Part shown: piece after piece, positions 40,841-49,591 of the stretch
Layout of the letters: the number at the start of each line of letters is the position of its first letter
How positions within the stretch are numbered: the first letter of the stretch is position 1
Source of the DNA: a virus
IMG/VR virus record: IMGVR_UViG_3300042882_000327
Span: 25,960 to 89,959 of that record
Direction: 5' to 3' (one strand)
Length of the DNA: 64,000 nucleotides
Program-made: the position numbers and the translations under genes
Notes under the pieces: model-generated
Told to the model about the DNA's origin: nothing
Seen by the model: the letters and a program-made list of their open reading frames with translations, nothing else
Database searches by the model: none

Positions 40841-42547
40841 TTAACCTCTAAAGAAATTATCAAAAAGTTCTTTATAGATATCATCATTTTTAGTACCCAG
40901 ATTAGCATTAACCCACAAAGTGCCATCTTCCTGATAGAAATCTAATTGCATTCCATTTGTTGGACCAATTACAGGTAACATTTCATCGTCATCAAATTCT
41001 TCAAAATGTTCTATTTGTAATTGTCTTTTAATATCATGTGATACAATTTCTTTAAATAATTTTTGTGAAGCTAACCAAGCAAATATTACTAAAGTCATTG
41101 CTATGTCATCATTACAACCTTCTTCTGCTCTGTATGTTGGACCATCTACTACAAATGTAGTTAGTTCAGAAATAGTTTCAAAATCATTAATGATTAGTTT
41201 ATCATTTTCTATTAATGTTTTTAATGATGAACATCCTACTCTTTTAACCAAAGGACTCATCTTCAATCCAGAGAATGTTTTACCGGATCTTAATGAAATT
41301 GTTTGAGCTTTTTTATTCCCCGACGATACCCTAAAAACATTTTCATATCCCAAATCTTCTTGTAATATGTCTGCTACTTGTGGATTATTATTGATTTCCA
41401 CCAAAACGTGTGCAGTGTTGTAATAATCCGCACATGCTTTGACAATAGCTGGTAATACCATAGGAGAAATATTATTGTTTCTATATACTGCTACTTGTTT
41501 ATATGGAATTGCTGAAATATCAAACACAGAAAATGCAGAATAGTCTAAATTCTTTCCTTCCGAGACATCTACAGTAATTGCATATAAATGATCTCCAGAT
41601 ATGGGTTTTCCTGTATAATCATCAATTGTTTCTTTTACAGGTTGCTCGTATATTGTCATATTGGAATATTCGCCAATAGGTTCTTTGTACGGAAGACAAG
41701 CTAATTTTTCTCCAGAGATTAATGTATTGGTTGAACCGAGGAACGAACATTCAATTTCTTGTGCGAATTGTCTTTCTGAAGTATTTCTTATAAATTCTTC
41801 TTTCCACTTCTCATCTCTTCCCGGAACTTGAGTCCAGTGAACGTCGATACATGAATAATCATTTTTTCCAGATTTTGCATCGGTAAAGATTTTATAGAAT
41901 AGATTCATACCATTAGGAGTACTAATGATAGTGATCTTTGTTTTTTCGCCGGAAGAAATAACTGGATATACCGATGTAAAGAATTCTTCGGCTAGATTAT
42001 TATGAACGTGGGCGAATTCGTCAAGTATGACATGGGTATAACTTCCGCCTCGCACTGCTGATGAAGATGTTGCGGCGGCGGTTACTTTCGATCCGTTTTC
42101 TAATTCAATATTACCTTTATTCCACACTACTACCCCTTGTTGCAAGAACATGGGCAGATTTTCGTATGATCTTTGATACCTATCAAGAAGATCCCTAGCC
42201 AATGACCCTTTATTAGCAAGGATAACAATATTTTGTGTATCTTTAAATAGAGATGACCATAAAACATAACCTATAGTAGTTTGACTTTTACCAGATTGGC
42301 GACCAATTCTGCCTACAACGCGACGATTATCGTAAATAGTCTTGATCATCTCTCTTTGGAAATCATATAACTTGAAAGGGATCACACCCCTATCAACGTG
42401 AATGATTTTCATGTAATTTTCTATAAAATATATCGGATCTTGGGAACATTTTAAATATTCCTCTAGTTGCTCCTGAGTATATTCTAATTGAACATTACAT
42501 CTTTTTAAGAGTGGATTCGCTCGGTAGCTATCACTCAAATCCGTCAT
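40841..42547 (-). CDS. gp17: gp17 large terminase (ATPase-nuclease)
   Basis: 568 residues (T4: 610). Walker A-like VGRIGRQSGKSQTT (78-91), Walker B VILDEFAHV (about 172-180), coupling motif ISTPNGMN; nuclease acidic residues in ITVDVSEGKNLDYSA and NDDIAMTLVIFAW. Packages DNA through the gp20 portal. No intein, although terminase genes are common intein sites. Two bases separate it from gene 16. An inverted repeat 38 bp after its stop could act as a weak terminator on this strand. Confidence 0.97.
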   Translation of the reverse strand: MTDLSDSYRANPLLKRCNVQLEYTQEQLEEYLKCSQDPIYFIENYMKIIHVDRGVIPFKLYDFQREMIKTIYDNRRVVGRIGRQSGKSQTTIGYVLWSSLFKDTQNIVILANKGSLARDLLDRYQRSYENLPMFLQQGVVVWNKGNIELENGSKVTAAATSSSAVRGGSYTHVILDEFAHVHNNLAEEFFTSVYPVISSGEKTKITIISTPNGMNLFYKIFTDAKSGKNDYSCIDVHWTQVPGRDEKWKEEFIRNTSERQFAQEIECSFLGSTNTLISGEKLACLPYKEPIGEYSNMTIYEQPVKETIDDYTGKPISGDHLYAITVDVSEGKNLDYSAFSVFDISAIPYKQVAVYRNNNISPMVLPAIVKACADYYNTAHVLVEINNNPQVADILQEDLGYENVFRVSSGNKKAQTISLRSGKTFSGLKMSPLVKRVGCSSLKTLIENDKLIINDFETISELTTFVVDGPTYRAEEGCNDDIAMTLVIFAWLASQKLFKEIVSHDIKRQLQIEHFEEFDDDEMLPVIGPTNGMQLDFYQEDGTLWVNANLGTKNDDIYKELFDNFFRG

Positions 42548-42548
42548 A

Positions 42549-42995
42549 TTAATTTATCTCTTTAATATTATCTTCGTTCATTTGTTTTACTAGTTTCGAT
42601 AGCTCCGAAGTAGAACCGACAAATAGTGCATTCTTGATTGTTGTTTGACCATCAGAAGAACCTTTTTGTTTGTAGTTTGATATTTCTCTCACTTTTTTGT
42701 GGAGATCAATCATTCTTTCGTTTGCTTCGATGGTATTTTTTAATAGCCCAGCAGCAACTTCAAAATCTCGTCCTTTTTCCGATTCTCTTGCTATAGCTAG
42801 AATATCATCAATTGCATCTTTACTTTTTTCTATCAATTCATGCATATTTTCTCTAGCAATTTCATAATCTTTTTTCAGATCTAATTCTAGAGTTTCGTGC
42901 GGAATTGAATCGTATGTTTTTTTGGGAAGATTAGACGGTTCTACAGGAGTTACATCGAAGAACTCTTCCATATTTTTTTCAAATTTACTTGTCAT
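42549..42995 (-). CDS. gp16: gp16 small terminase
   Basis: 148 residues (T4: 164). Helical core LDLKKDYEIARENMHELIEKSKDAIDDILAIARESEKGRDFEVAAGLLKNTIEANERMIDLH is the coiled-coil oligomerisation part of gp16. It recognises and regulates packaging with gp17. N-terminal 35 residues look disordered. Position directly upstream of gene 17 confirms it. Confidence 0.9.
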   Translation of the reverse strand: MTSKFEKNMEEFFDVTPVEPSNLPKKTYDSIPHETLELDLKKDYEIARENMHELIEKSKDAIDDILAIARESEKGRDFEVAAGLLKNTIEANERMIDLHKKVREISNYKQKGSSDGQTTIKNALFVGSTSELSKLVKQMNEDNIKEIN

Positions 42996-42999
42996 AGTA

Positions 43000-44040
43000 T
43001 TATGTATTTGGGTATTCTGTTACTATCGTATTTGCTGTCCAATAAGAATTTGCGTTGGCGTTTGTGGGATCTGCGGTTGTTGTTATTCTCATTGCTATTA
43101 CAGTATTTACCGATGGAGCAATTGGGATATGTATAGATAGTGTTTCGGAACCGATTATAGGTTGATTTAATTTAAAATCACCACAAACATCCGATATAAT
43201 TATAGTATTTGCGTTTGCATCCCACAATTGAACTTTACCTGTCGCGTAGGCATAATCCAAAGATTGTCCTTGATATACTAATTCTTTATTACCATAATCT
43301 CCATATCCATTAGGAAGTACAGTATATGATTTCGAGATTTCTCCTGTACAACAAACTCCTTCTCCATCGAAATTTGAAGAAACTCCTGTAGAGGTTGAAA
43401 TATTTAAAGTTGTATTTGCGATTAGTTTAGTATCTTTTATTGCACCGAATATAAATGCTTTTACTGTAAATTTTAATGACCAAATTACTGTTCTTACTTC
43501 TGAATTGAAGTCTCCATCAGATTCTATTATTTGTTGAACATCGTTAAGAACAATCGGAACTGATTTGGATATTCCCATTTCCGGAACAAGATTTAATTTC
43601 ATTGAGTAATCCGGAGTAAAATAAGGAATTATTTGTTCGATTATTTGATTTCCGTCTTCGACATTTCTAGTATAAATTGTCAATGAAAATCCAAAATCAT
43701 ACGGTACTGGATTATACATTGAAAGAGCATTTGCTCCACCAGACGGACTAGAAGCAAAATTTTTGTTATTAGTATTTAATTTTCTAGAAGCATCATAATT
43801 AAATCCTACCATTTCATACGACATTCTAGGAAGTGCTATCTGAATTTTTTTCTGTAATTCCGGATCTCCTCTTAAACGTTTTACATATTTTTCGCCATCA
43901 CCATATTCTATGGGAACAATAAATCTTTGATTTTCTGTATTATTAGGATTTTGTCTTATTAAAACGATATTATTAAATAATGAAGCAAATGCAATATTAA
44001 TTTTTCTAATAGTTTTATAATAATTACTTAATGTTGTCAA
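43000..44040 (-). CDS. gp15: gp15 tail terminator / proximal sheath stabiliser
   Basis: 346 residues (T4: 272). The T4-like core includes RFIVPIEYGDGEKYVKRLRGDPELQKKIQIALPRMSYEMVGFNYD and YDFGFSLTIYTRNVEDGNQIIEQIIPYFTPDYSMKLN. The C-terminal 120 residues are an extra beta-rich region. The start is TTG at 44040: no ATG fits and GGAGG lies 7 nt upstream; it overlaps the gene 14 stop (TTGA). Caps the tail and connects it to the head. Confidence 0.92.
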   Translation of the reverse strand: MTTLSNYYKTIRKINIAFASLFNNIVLIRQNPNNTENQRFIVPIEYGDGEKYVKRLRGDPELQKKIQIALPRMSYEMVGFNYDASRKLNTNNKNFASSPSGGANALSMYNPVPYDFGFSLTIYTRNVEDGNQIIEQIIPYFTPDYSMKLNLVPEMGISKSVPIVLNDVQQIIESDGDFNSEVRTVIWSLKFTVKAFIFGAIKDTKLIANTTLNISTSTGVSSNFDGEGVCCTGEISKSYTVLPNGYGDYGNKELVYQGQSLDYAYATGKVQLWDANANTIIISDVCGDFKLNQPIIGSETLSIHIPIAPSVNTVIAMRITTTADPTNANANSYWTANTIVTEYPNT

Positions 44041-44915
44041 AATAATCCTCCAAATGGATTAGATTCAGAGGTATCAATAAAATTATCTACCTGAGTTTCT
44101 ATTACTTTATTATCCCAAGAATTTTCTTTTTGCGAATAATTCAAAGGATCGTATGTTTGTAATATGTATCTAGCATTACTAGAGTTTCCTATAATAGTTT
44201 CTGTATTAGAAAATACTCCAGAAATATTTGTAAGCGTTAAAGTATTTGCTGGATAATTCCAACCGTGTACTGTTCCTTTTGCCGTGGATGATAAAACATT
44301 AGCTCCTTGAAAAGCAATCTCATTGATTGTATAATTACCAGTTCCGGAGGAAACTATATATTCTATAGAATATGCATCCATTTCATTTATGATATCAATA
44401 TCTTCGATACCAGTATTGATTTCATCGTTTGAATATTTGAATAGTTCTAATTCAAGTTCCCAATAATATGGAGAAGATCTACCCAGAGTAAAGAAATCCG
44501 TAGCATCGTTTACAAATTTAATTTCATAAAGTTCTCCGGTTCCCGATAAAAATGGAATATAAACTAAATCTCCTTCTCTTGGTCTTTGAAATTTATCTTG
44601 AGGAACTCTTTTAGCAAATGCTCTTCTTGGCATTTGAATTCTTATAGAGTTTTTAATTTCTAAGCCAAATTTGGAAAAAAATTCTCCGGACATTCCAGGA
44701 TCTACAGAATTTGAAAGATAGACTTCTAGAGGATATGCTGCCTCAAATTTTTTAAGAGGATCATCTGAGAATACTAAATCCCTTGCTTGGTCATTTGAAT
44801 TTGGTAAATAATAACAATCAAATCCCATGATTTTGACTGCTTCGTGAATTAAATCCTCAACAAGATTTTGTTCTGGCTTGGATTTGTAATTATTAAAAAA
44901 TGCTGAAGTAGCCAT
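44037..44915 (-). CDS. gp14: gp14 neck protein
   Basis: 292 residues (T4: 256). FFNNYKSKPEQNLVEDLIHEAVKIMGFDCYYLP is the characteristic N-terminus, then SGEFFSKFGLEIKNSIRIQMPRRAFA, RPREGDLVYIPF and FTLGRSSPYYWELELELFKYSNDEI. Forms the head-tail connector with gp13. The homing endonuclease gene ends 4 bp upstream of its ATG, which leaves the gene with only a weak ribosome site (GGA about 14 nt away). Confidence 0.92.
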   Translation of the reverse strand: MATSAFFNNYKSKPEQNLVEDLIHEAVKIMGFDCYYLPNSNDQARDLVFSDDPLKKFEAAYPLEVYLSNSVDPGMSGEFFSKFGLEIKNSIRIQMPRRAFAKRVPQDKFQRPREGDLVYIPFLSGTGELYEIKFVNDATDFFTLGRSSPYYWELELELFKYSNDEINTGIEDIDIINEMDAYSIEYIVSSGTGNYTINEIAFQGANVLSSTAKGTVHGWNYPANTLTLTNISGVFSNTETIIGNSSNARYILQTYDPLNYSQKENSWDNKVIETQVDNFIDTSESNPFGGLF

Positions 44916-44919
44916 TATT

Positions 44920-45708
44920 TTATATGTCCGATATTAATTTATATCCTTCCGGCTCTGTTCCCGGAAAACAATATTTAAATTTGTTTAATTCAATATTTAT
45001 GTATTTTTTTCTTCCTATTTTGGATTCGGAAACTTTTTTTCGATTTTCTGGATCGGCCATAGAATTTCTTTCTCCCATTCCTTTCCCTGTTCTGGATTGT
45101 TTTTGTTTTTCCACAGTTTCTTTTGAAGGTTTTTTCCCTAATCTACTTTTTGAGATTTTTTCTTTTGCTTCTTCTGTGTGCGAATAAGTCATTCCTAAAG
45201 CATATTGGTTTCCTATTAATGATTCGGAAATTTTTTTGGAAGTTTCTTCTTTCTGTTCTTCGGTTAGGTTTTCGTACCATTGTTTCATTATTTCGGAATG
45301 TTTGGATTTAAATTTTTCATCTTTAAATCTTTCGAGAGCTTTTTTTCTTATTTTATTTTTGGTCGAGCGCCCACATTTTCTTCCATGTGATCCTTCACCG
45401 CCCAGAGTTAAATTGTAACCCTTGCAATCTATAAACCCACAATATGATTTATATTCGAGGATGAAATAATTTTCCATTACATTTTTTGTATGTTCTCTAT
45501 ATTTAGATTGATATAGAACTTCCCACGAAAAATTATTAATTCCATATTTTCTAATTGCTTCATAAAATGCAGAAAAATGTTTATTATTTAGTTTTTCTGT
45601 GACATTTTTTATATGGTCTTTTTTCCTTTTATCAAAGTTTTGGGTAAAACCAATGTAGACTTTTCCGTTAATTACATTTTTTGCTTTATATATGGTATAA
45701 ATATTCAT
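44920..45708 (-). CDS. Free-standing GIY-YIG homing endonuclease (Seg-like)
   Basis: 262 residues. GIY-YIG core: YTIYKAKN, KVYIGFTQN, RKKDH, catalytic Glu in VMENYFILEYK, and YNLTLGGEGSHG. It is followed by two or three NUMOD3-type DNA-binding repeats (SHTEEAKEKISKSRLGKKPS, ENRKKVSESKIGRK). It cuts DNA at a cognate site in endonuclease-free relatives to spread itself. Wedged between genes 13 and 14, so its target is probably in one of them. AGGAG lies 7 nt before the ATG; a hairpin sits in its 80-bp leader. Confidence 0.93.
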   Translation of the reverse strand: MNIYTIYKAKNVINGKVYIGFTQNFDKRKKDHIKNVTEKLNNKHFSAFYEAIRKYGINNFSWEVLYQSKYREHTKNVMENYFILEYKSYCGFIDCKGYNLTLGGEGSHGRKCGRSTKNKIRKKALERFKDEKFKSKHSEIMKQWYENLTEEQKEETSKKISESLIGNQYALGMTYSHTEEAKEKISKSRLGKKPSKETVEKQKQSRTGKGMGERNSMADPENRKKVSESKIGRKKYINIELNKFKYCFPGTEPEGYKLISDI

Positions 45709-45781
45709 AGCTGAATCTCCTATATTAAAGTTTTGGATTTAGAGTAGGTGGGAATGCTGGTTCCGCGACCTACATTTTTTT
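45709..45781 (+). ncRNA. Possible small antisense transcript over the endonuclease leader
   Basis: Plus strand: TATAAATA at 45696-45703, then hairpin GTAGGT/ACCTAC with inner GGAA/TTCC (45744-45773) and seven T (45775-45781), the form of a terminator. The promoter-like box lies in codons for Asn-Ile-Tyr, so it may be chance. On the minus strand the hairpin is simply part of the endonuclease leader. Confidence 0.22.
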
Positions 45782-45791
45782 AAAAATTAAT

Positions 45792-46538
45792 TTACCCCAT
45801 CATTAGCTCGCACGGGAGTTCGTACTTATCTTGCATTTCCGCTTCGAGTTGTTTTATTTGTTGAAGAGCATCTTGATAGATATTATCACCATTTAAATTG
45901 ATACCACCCGGAAGAGTTATCCCTTGGAATTTACGAAGATTCTCTCCCCATTGACGTTTAATTAATGCAGTAGCATATTCTTTTATCCAACGATCATTAT
46001 AAACATCATTAAAAATTTCTGGATCGATTAATTTATAACATTCAAATACTAATTCTGTTCCTTCTGGACATTGGGAAGTTCCCCAACCCATATCAGCATA
46101 TACTCTATTCTGATGTCTTTGAAATCTAATAGGAATTTCTCCGACAAATAATAATTCCAAAGATCTTATATGTTGCATAGCTATTGTGTATGACAACATT
46201 GAAGTGGAAGAAAGATCCCAAAGATTATTAAGAATCAATTGATATCTAATATCCCACATATAAGATTTAGAAAGAAGATTATTGAGAGGAAGAATTCTTG
46301 TCACGCCAGTAATAGAATCGTCTACTGAAATATATCTATTTTCAATATCCGTTGATGTTACAGTATGTTTTAAGTATGTTTTAATTACAGCATCGTAATG
46401 ATAATCGGAATAAAATTGAAATGCGTCAGATATACGATCTTCAATCTGTTCATCGGAAATATTAATTTCTATGACAGGAAAACCGAGTCTTCTTAGACAA
46501 TAATCTTTTAATTCTTCTCTTGATGATACTGTTGACAT
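45792..46538 (-). CDS. gp13: gp13 neck protein
   Basis: 248 residues (T4: 309). SREELKDYCLRRLGFPVIEINISDEQIEDRISDAFQFYSDYHYDA is the conserved gp13 N-terminus. Also IPIRFQRHQNRVYADMGW and CYKLIDPEIFNDVYNDRWIKEYATALIKRQWGENLRKFQGI. Completes the head with gp14 before tail joining. The upstream 53-bp gap shows no clear promoter. Confidence 0.93.
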   Translation of the reverse strand: MSTVSSREELKDYCLRRLGFPVIEINISDEQIEDRISDAFQFYSDYHYDAVIKTYLKHTVTSTDIENRYISVDDSITGVTRILPLNNLLSKSYMWDIRYQLILNNLWDLSSTSMLSYTIAMQHIRSLELLFVGEIPIRFQRHQNRVYADMGWGTSQCPEGTELVFECYKLIDPEIFNDVYNDRWIKEYATALIKRQWGENLRKFQGITLPGGINLNGDNIYQDALQQIKQLEAEMQDKYELPCELMMG

Positions 46539-46591
46539 TTGAGTTTAAATTCCTTAGTTAATTTTAAATTTTAATTTTCATTAATAAGAAT

Positions 46592-47251
46592 CTATTCTAT
46601 TAATGGTAGAGTTTTGTTTTCTAACAAATTCTTAATTTCTTCGGATTCGATTAATTGTCTGATTTGAGTTACGTTTTCTGGAAATAACCTATCTTGTACT
46701 CTACCATCTTCTATGCATTGTTTTATATTTGTTATTTCTGGTAGAATACTTGATTTGAAATCTGGATGCATTCTCATAGTATTGAATTCGTCTATGGGAA
46801 TAGTTCCGGATGTTATAAGACAATTTTCCGCCCTATTAATTAACTCCAATCTCCATTCTTCACGTTGAGAAATTTCGCTGGCTTCTGAGTCGGGTACGTG
46901 AGAATATTTTCTATGAGGTTCTATTCTACGTATACATTCTTCTATAAATTCCAGTTCTTCTGATGCAGCTTTCACGGTGTTGTTAAATGTGTCCTCCACA
47001 GCTTCTAATTCCGCCAAATCTGCTTCTGCTAATAAAATTTCTACCTCATCGGGGCTATTTAATGCTCTTGAGGCAGATAGTTTTTTCGCTTTATTTTTTA
47101 ATAATGTGGTTTTCGTCATTTTTAGTGCATTCGACCTGTCTTCTCTTAGATCTTTTAGAATAAAGTATGCTCCATCTGTCGTGTGACACGACCCCACTAA
47201 AAAGTATAAAATTTGAAAATTTGTGTTTAATCTGTTATTACTAGAATGCAT
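46592..47251 (-). CDS. Hypothetical protein between fibre genes and gp13
   Basis: 219 residues. From residue 45 it is helical and charged: LLKNKAKKLSASRALNSPDEVE, AEADLAELEAVEDTFNNTVKAASEELEFIEECIRRI, then HPDFKSSILPEI. I know no function. The ATG at 47251 has AGGA 8 nt upstream; an internal ATG at 47119 lacks a site, though the helical part begins there, so the first 44 residues might be non-conserved. Probably a small virion or assembly protein, given the late-gene neighbours. Confidence 0.58.
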   Translation of the reverse strand: MHSSNNRLNTNFQILYFLVGSCHTTDGAYFILKDLREDRSNALKMTKTTLLKNKAKKLSASRALNSPDEVEILLAEADLAELEAVEDTFNNTVKAASEELEFIEECIRRIEPHRKYSHVPDSEASEISQREEWRLELINRAENCLITSGTIPIDEFNTMRMHPDFKSSILPEITNIKQCIEDGRVQDRLFPENVTQIRQLIESEEIKNLLENKTLPLIE

Positions 47252-47268
47252 AATATTGTCCTAAAAAA

Positions 47269-48282
47269 TTAAAAACTTCCGGGAGGATTTGATGCTGCTC
47301 CGGTCCCATCGGCATTATATGGAAAAACATTACTAACCGTTATCGAAGTATCGGAAGAATAAGTATATTGTAAAATATTCGTACTAGAAGCATAACATCC
47401 TATAGTACCGTTACCGGCTCCAGAATGTCCCTGTGGAGAATTAGGAAGAGCATTTCTATTGACAAAGGCATTATTGCTATATGTGTACCTACCATGACTA
47501 TTATAGTGTGATATATACGCATCAGTCGTTGTAGAGGTTGAAGCCGCAAAATATGCACTAAAATAAAGATATCCGACAGTTTTTGTGTTGTTTGTTAGAT
47601 TCCATCTATCTAGTTTGTTAGTTCCTGTATATGAGGAAAAGAAATATCCATAAGTGCTATTATTTGTTCCGGTACAAAAATAATCTGTATCTGTTAGATT
47701 AGTACCAGAAACACATGAATTTGTGGAGTAAGTATAAATGGAGGTTGTATTAGTATACAAATTTATGGAACTTAATTGTGAATGACTAAATACAGCTTGT
47801 GTTGCATTTCCTATAGCAGATCCTGCCGAATGTACTCTATTTAAGTTAGTAGAGTTTGTATACGAGTTATTTGAGAATGTGAATCTTGTTGTGGTAGCTA
47901 TATAGTAACCCTCGACACCACCTCCCATAAATGCAAATGTGGATGTACTAGTAACGGCTCTGGCCGAAGATGTTCTAGCGGTAGGTACTGAAGTAGTTTC
48001 GACGGATAAACCAGTAGAATACCCATACTTACGACTATTAAAAGTTATAAGACCTACCCCCCAACCAGACCCTAGATATAGGCCATATTGACTTGTAATA
48101 TCATTAGCTTTTCCATAGAAATTACTAATAGATATCTGTCCAGAAGCCACTCCAGCCAAAGTTCTTAGTGGTGTTTCGTTTAGATTGGAAGATTGCGTTG
48201 CAGTCCTGCCCAATTCCAAATTTATAGACTGACCAACAGTCGTGCCACCAATTGATAATGTTCCTGTAGTATTTAAAGGCAT
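47269..48282 (-). CDS. Tail-tip/fibre protein with Kelch-like C-terminal repeats
   Basis: 337 residues. Residues 1-58 are a module shared with the gene at 49592 (SIGG, SINLELGRTA, NLNET, RTLAGVASGQIS, SNFYGK), probably the virion-binding part. The rest is Ser/Thr/Tyr/Asn-rich with repeats like YTYSTNSC, RWNLTNNTK, RYTYSNNAF, suggesting a Kelch-type beta-propeller for receptor contact. Ends PPGSF. It is paired with the small gene 48287-48772 upstream. Confidence 0.72.
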   Translation of the reverse strand: MPLNTTGTLSIGGTTVGQSINLELGRTATQSSNLNETPLRTLAGVASGQISISNFYGKANDITSQYGLYLGSGWGVGLITFNSRKYGYSTGLSVETTSVPTARTSSARAVTSTSTFAFMGGGVEGYYIATTTRFTFSNNSYTNSTNLNRVHSAGSAIGNATQAVFSHSQLSSINLYTNTTSIYTYSTNSCVSGTNLTDTDYFCTGTNNSTYGYFFSSYTGTNKLDRWNLTNNTKTVGYLYFSAYFAASTSTTTDAYISHYNSHGRYTYSNNAFVNRNALPNSPQGHSGAGNGTIGCYASSTNILQYTYSSDTSITVSNVFPYNADGTGAASNPPGSF

Positions 48283-48286
48283 TATT

Positions 48287-48772
48287 TTATCCGCTTATTG
48301 GATATGGTGGTTTGGATATATTCTGAATTTCCCATGTTTGCAAAGATTCGTCCCAATAATAGTCTTGTCCATCTTCTGGTTTTGGAATTGGTGACATCCA
48401 AGAATTTGTTTCTTCGCTCCATGACCAACTTGGATATGGTTGTGGTCCTTTATCGCGTTCTTTTGCCAAATGAAAATATAAAGAATATAAAGAATCGTAT
48501 AATTCTTTATAAGTCATCGACTTTCCAGAATTTTGCTTGGTTTCGGAATCTACAATATCAAAAACGGTATTTGAATTTTCTTGTGTAAGAGATTTGTATA
48601 CAGGACACAATGGATTGTATTGTTTTTTTAGCAAAGTACCATCGGTAAAATTAAATAATTCTTCTTCTATATATGTGATGGAAGGAGATTCCCCATAGTC
48701 GTTTAAAAGAACAATTTTATTTGCTCTTATCCAAGTTTCTCCATTTACATTAGTTTTATCGTAATTTGGCAT
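48287..48772 (-). CDS. Tail-tip accessory protein, chimaera of two neighbouring types
   Basis: 161 residues. The first about 105 resemble the 50573-50926 protein (GE[TS]WIR[AS]NKI, NDYG, EEELFNF[TS]DG, LYFHLAxxRD). The last 45, Trp/Pro-rich (YPSWSWSEETNSW, DGQDYYWDE), resemble the C-terminus of the 49220-49585 protein. Possibly a fibre chaperone or baseplate attachment protein for the adjacent adhesin. Function not known. Confidence 0.62.
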   Translation of the reverse strand: MPNYDKTNVNGETWIRANKIVLLNDYGESPSITYIEEELFNFTDGTLLKKQYNPLCPVYKSLTQENSNTVFDIVDSETKQNSGKSMTYKELYDSLYSLYFHLAKERDKGPQPYPSWSWSEETNSWMSPIPKPEDGQDYYWDESLQTWEIQNISKPPYPISG

Positions 48773-48818
48773 TAATTCACCTTCTATTGATCTTTTTGTT
48801 ATCTATAAAAATAAATAT

Positions 48819-49223
48819 TTATTCGGATTGGGAATAGTTGAATTTGTAATATTCTTCCATATTATGCGCTACTAAGTCCCATCCACCTTCTTTATAATAT
48901 TTATCCCACATATTTTTGTATATTTCTTCAAACTCTTCTTCTTTTACGTTAAGCCAAGAATGTTTTAGTATTAAGTACCAAATATATTCGGCTCTATCTT
49001 TAAATTCGTAGATTTTTTTGTGATATATATCATATTCTTTTTCGTTCAAAAAATCTATATGAGCGTTTGGGCAAGGTGTATCTTTTAATATTGATAGATC
49101 TTTTGTTAAGATTTCTTCGCTTCTATCGTAATAATTTATAGTAATTTTGTATTCCGGTATGACTTCTTCTATTGGCGGATTGTTTTCTAATACAAATTTA
49201 TAGATATCTTCAATTTTTATCAT
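48819..49223 (-). CDS. Hypothetical protein
   Basis: 134 residues from the ATG at 49223, which overlaps the upstream stop as ATGA; the TTG at 49241 is rejected. Acidic, rich in Tyr, Trp and Glu (EYIWYLILKHSWLNVKEEEFEEIYKNMW). No domain recognised. Lies within the fibre gene block, so possibly an assembly factor. Confidence 0.58.
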   Translation of the reverse strand: MIKIEDIYKFVLENNPPIEEVIPEYKITINYYDRSEEILTKDLSILKDTPCPNAHIDFLNEKEYDIYHKKIYEFKDRAEYIWYLILKHSWLNVKEEEFEEIYKNMWDKYYKEGGWDLVAHNMEEYYKFNYSQSE

Positions 49224-49585
49224 AATTCTACTATATTCCAAGAGAGAGTTTCTTCGTTCCAGTCATATATATTTCCGTCTTGGGGATATTGAACTGGGGC
49301 TTCCCAATCACATTCTTCATTTAAAATCCAACTAGGATAAAGTTGTGGTTCTATAAAGCAATCTTTTTCCGAATCGTATTTGAACCCTATCCCAGCGCCA
49401 CGTTTTCTGAATGCCCCATTGTAACTGGTTTGCTTCCATGTGGTGTTATTACCGTATAAAAATTTACAAAATTCTATTCCTATTGGTTCAGACTCCGGAA
49501 AGGGTAGATCTCTTATAACATTATTATTAACAACTATCACAGTTTCAACAATATTATTCTCGTCTAATTTTGCAAAATGTGCCAT
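49220..49585 (-). CDS. Conserved small structural or fibre-accessory protein
   Basis: 121 residues. HFAKLDENNIVETVIVVNN, FCKFLYGNNTTWKQTSYNGAFRKRGAGIG and the Trp/Pro-rich end YPSWILNEECDWEAPVQYP are a pattern recurring in aquatic T4-likes near fibre genes. Role unknown; a virion component is likely. Its C-terminal 40 residues match the end of the 48287-48772 protein. Confidence 0.68.
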   Translation of the reverse strand: MAHFAKLDENNIVETVIVVNNNVIRDLPFPESEPIGIEFCKFLYGNNTTWKQTSYNGAFRKRGAGIGFKYDSEKDCFIEPQLYPSWILNEECDWEAPVQYPQDGNIYDWNEETLSWNIVEL

Positions 49586-49591
49586 ACTTAC

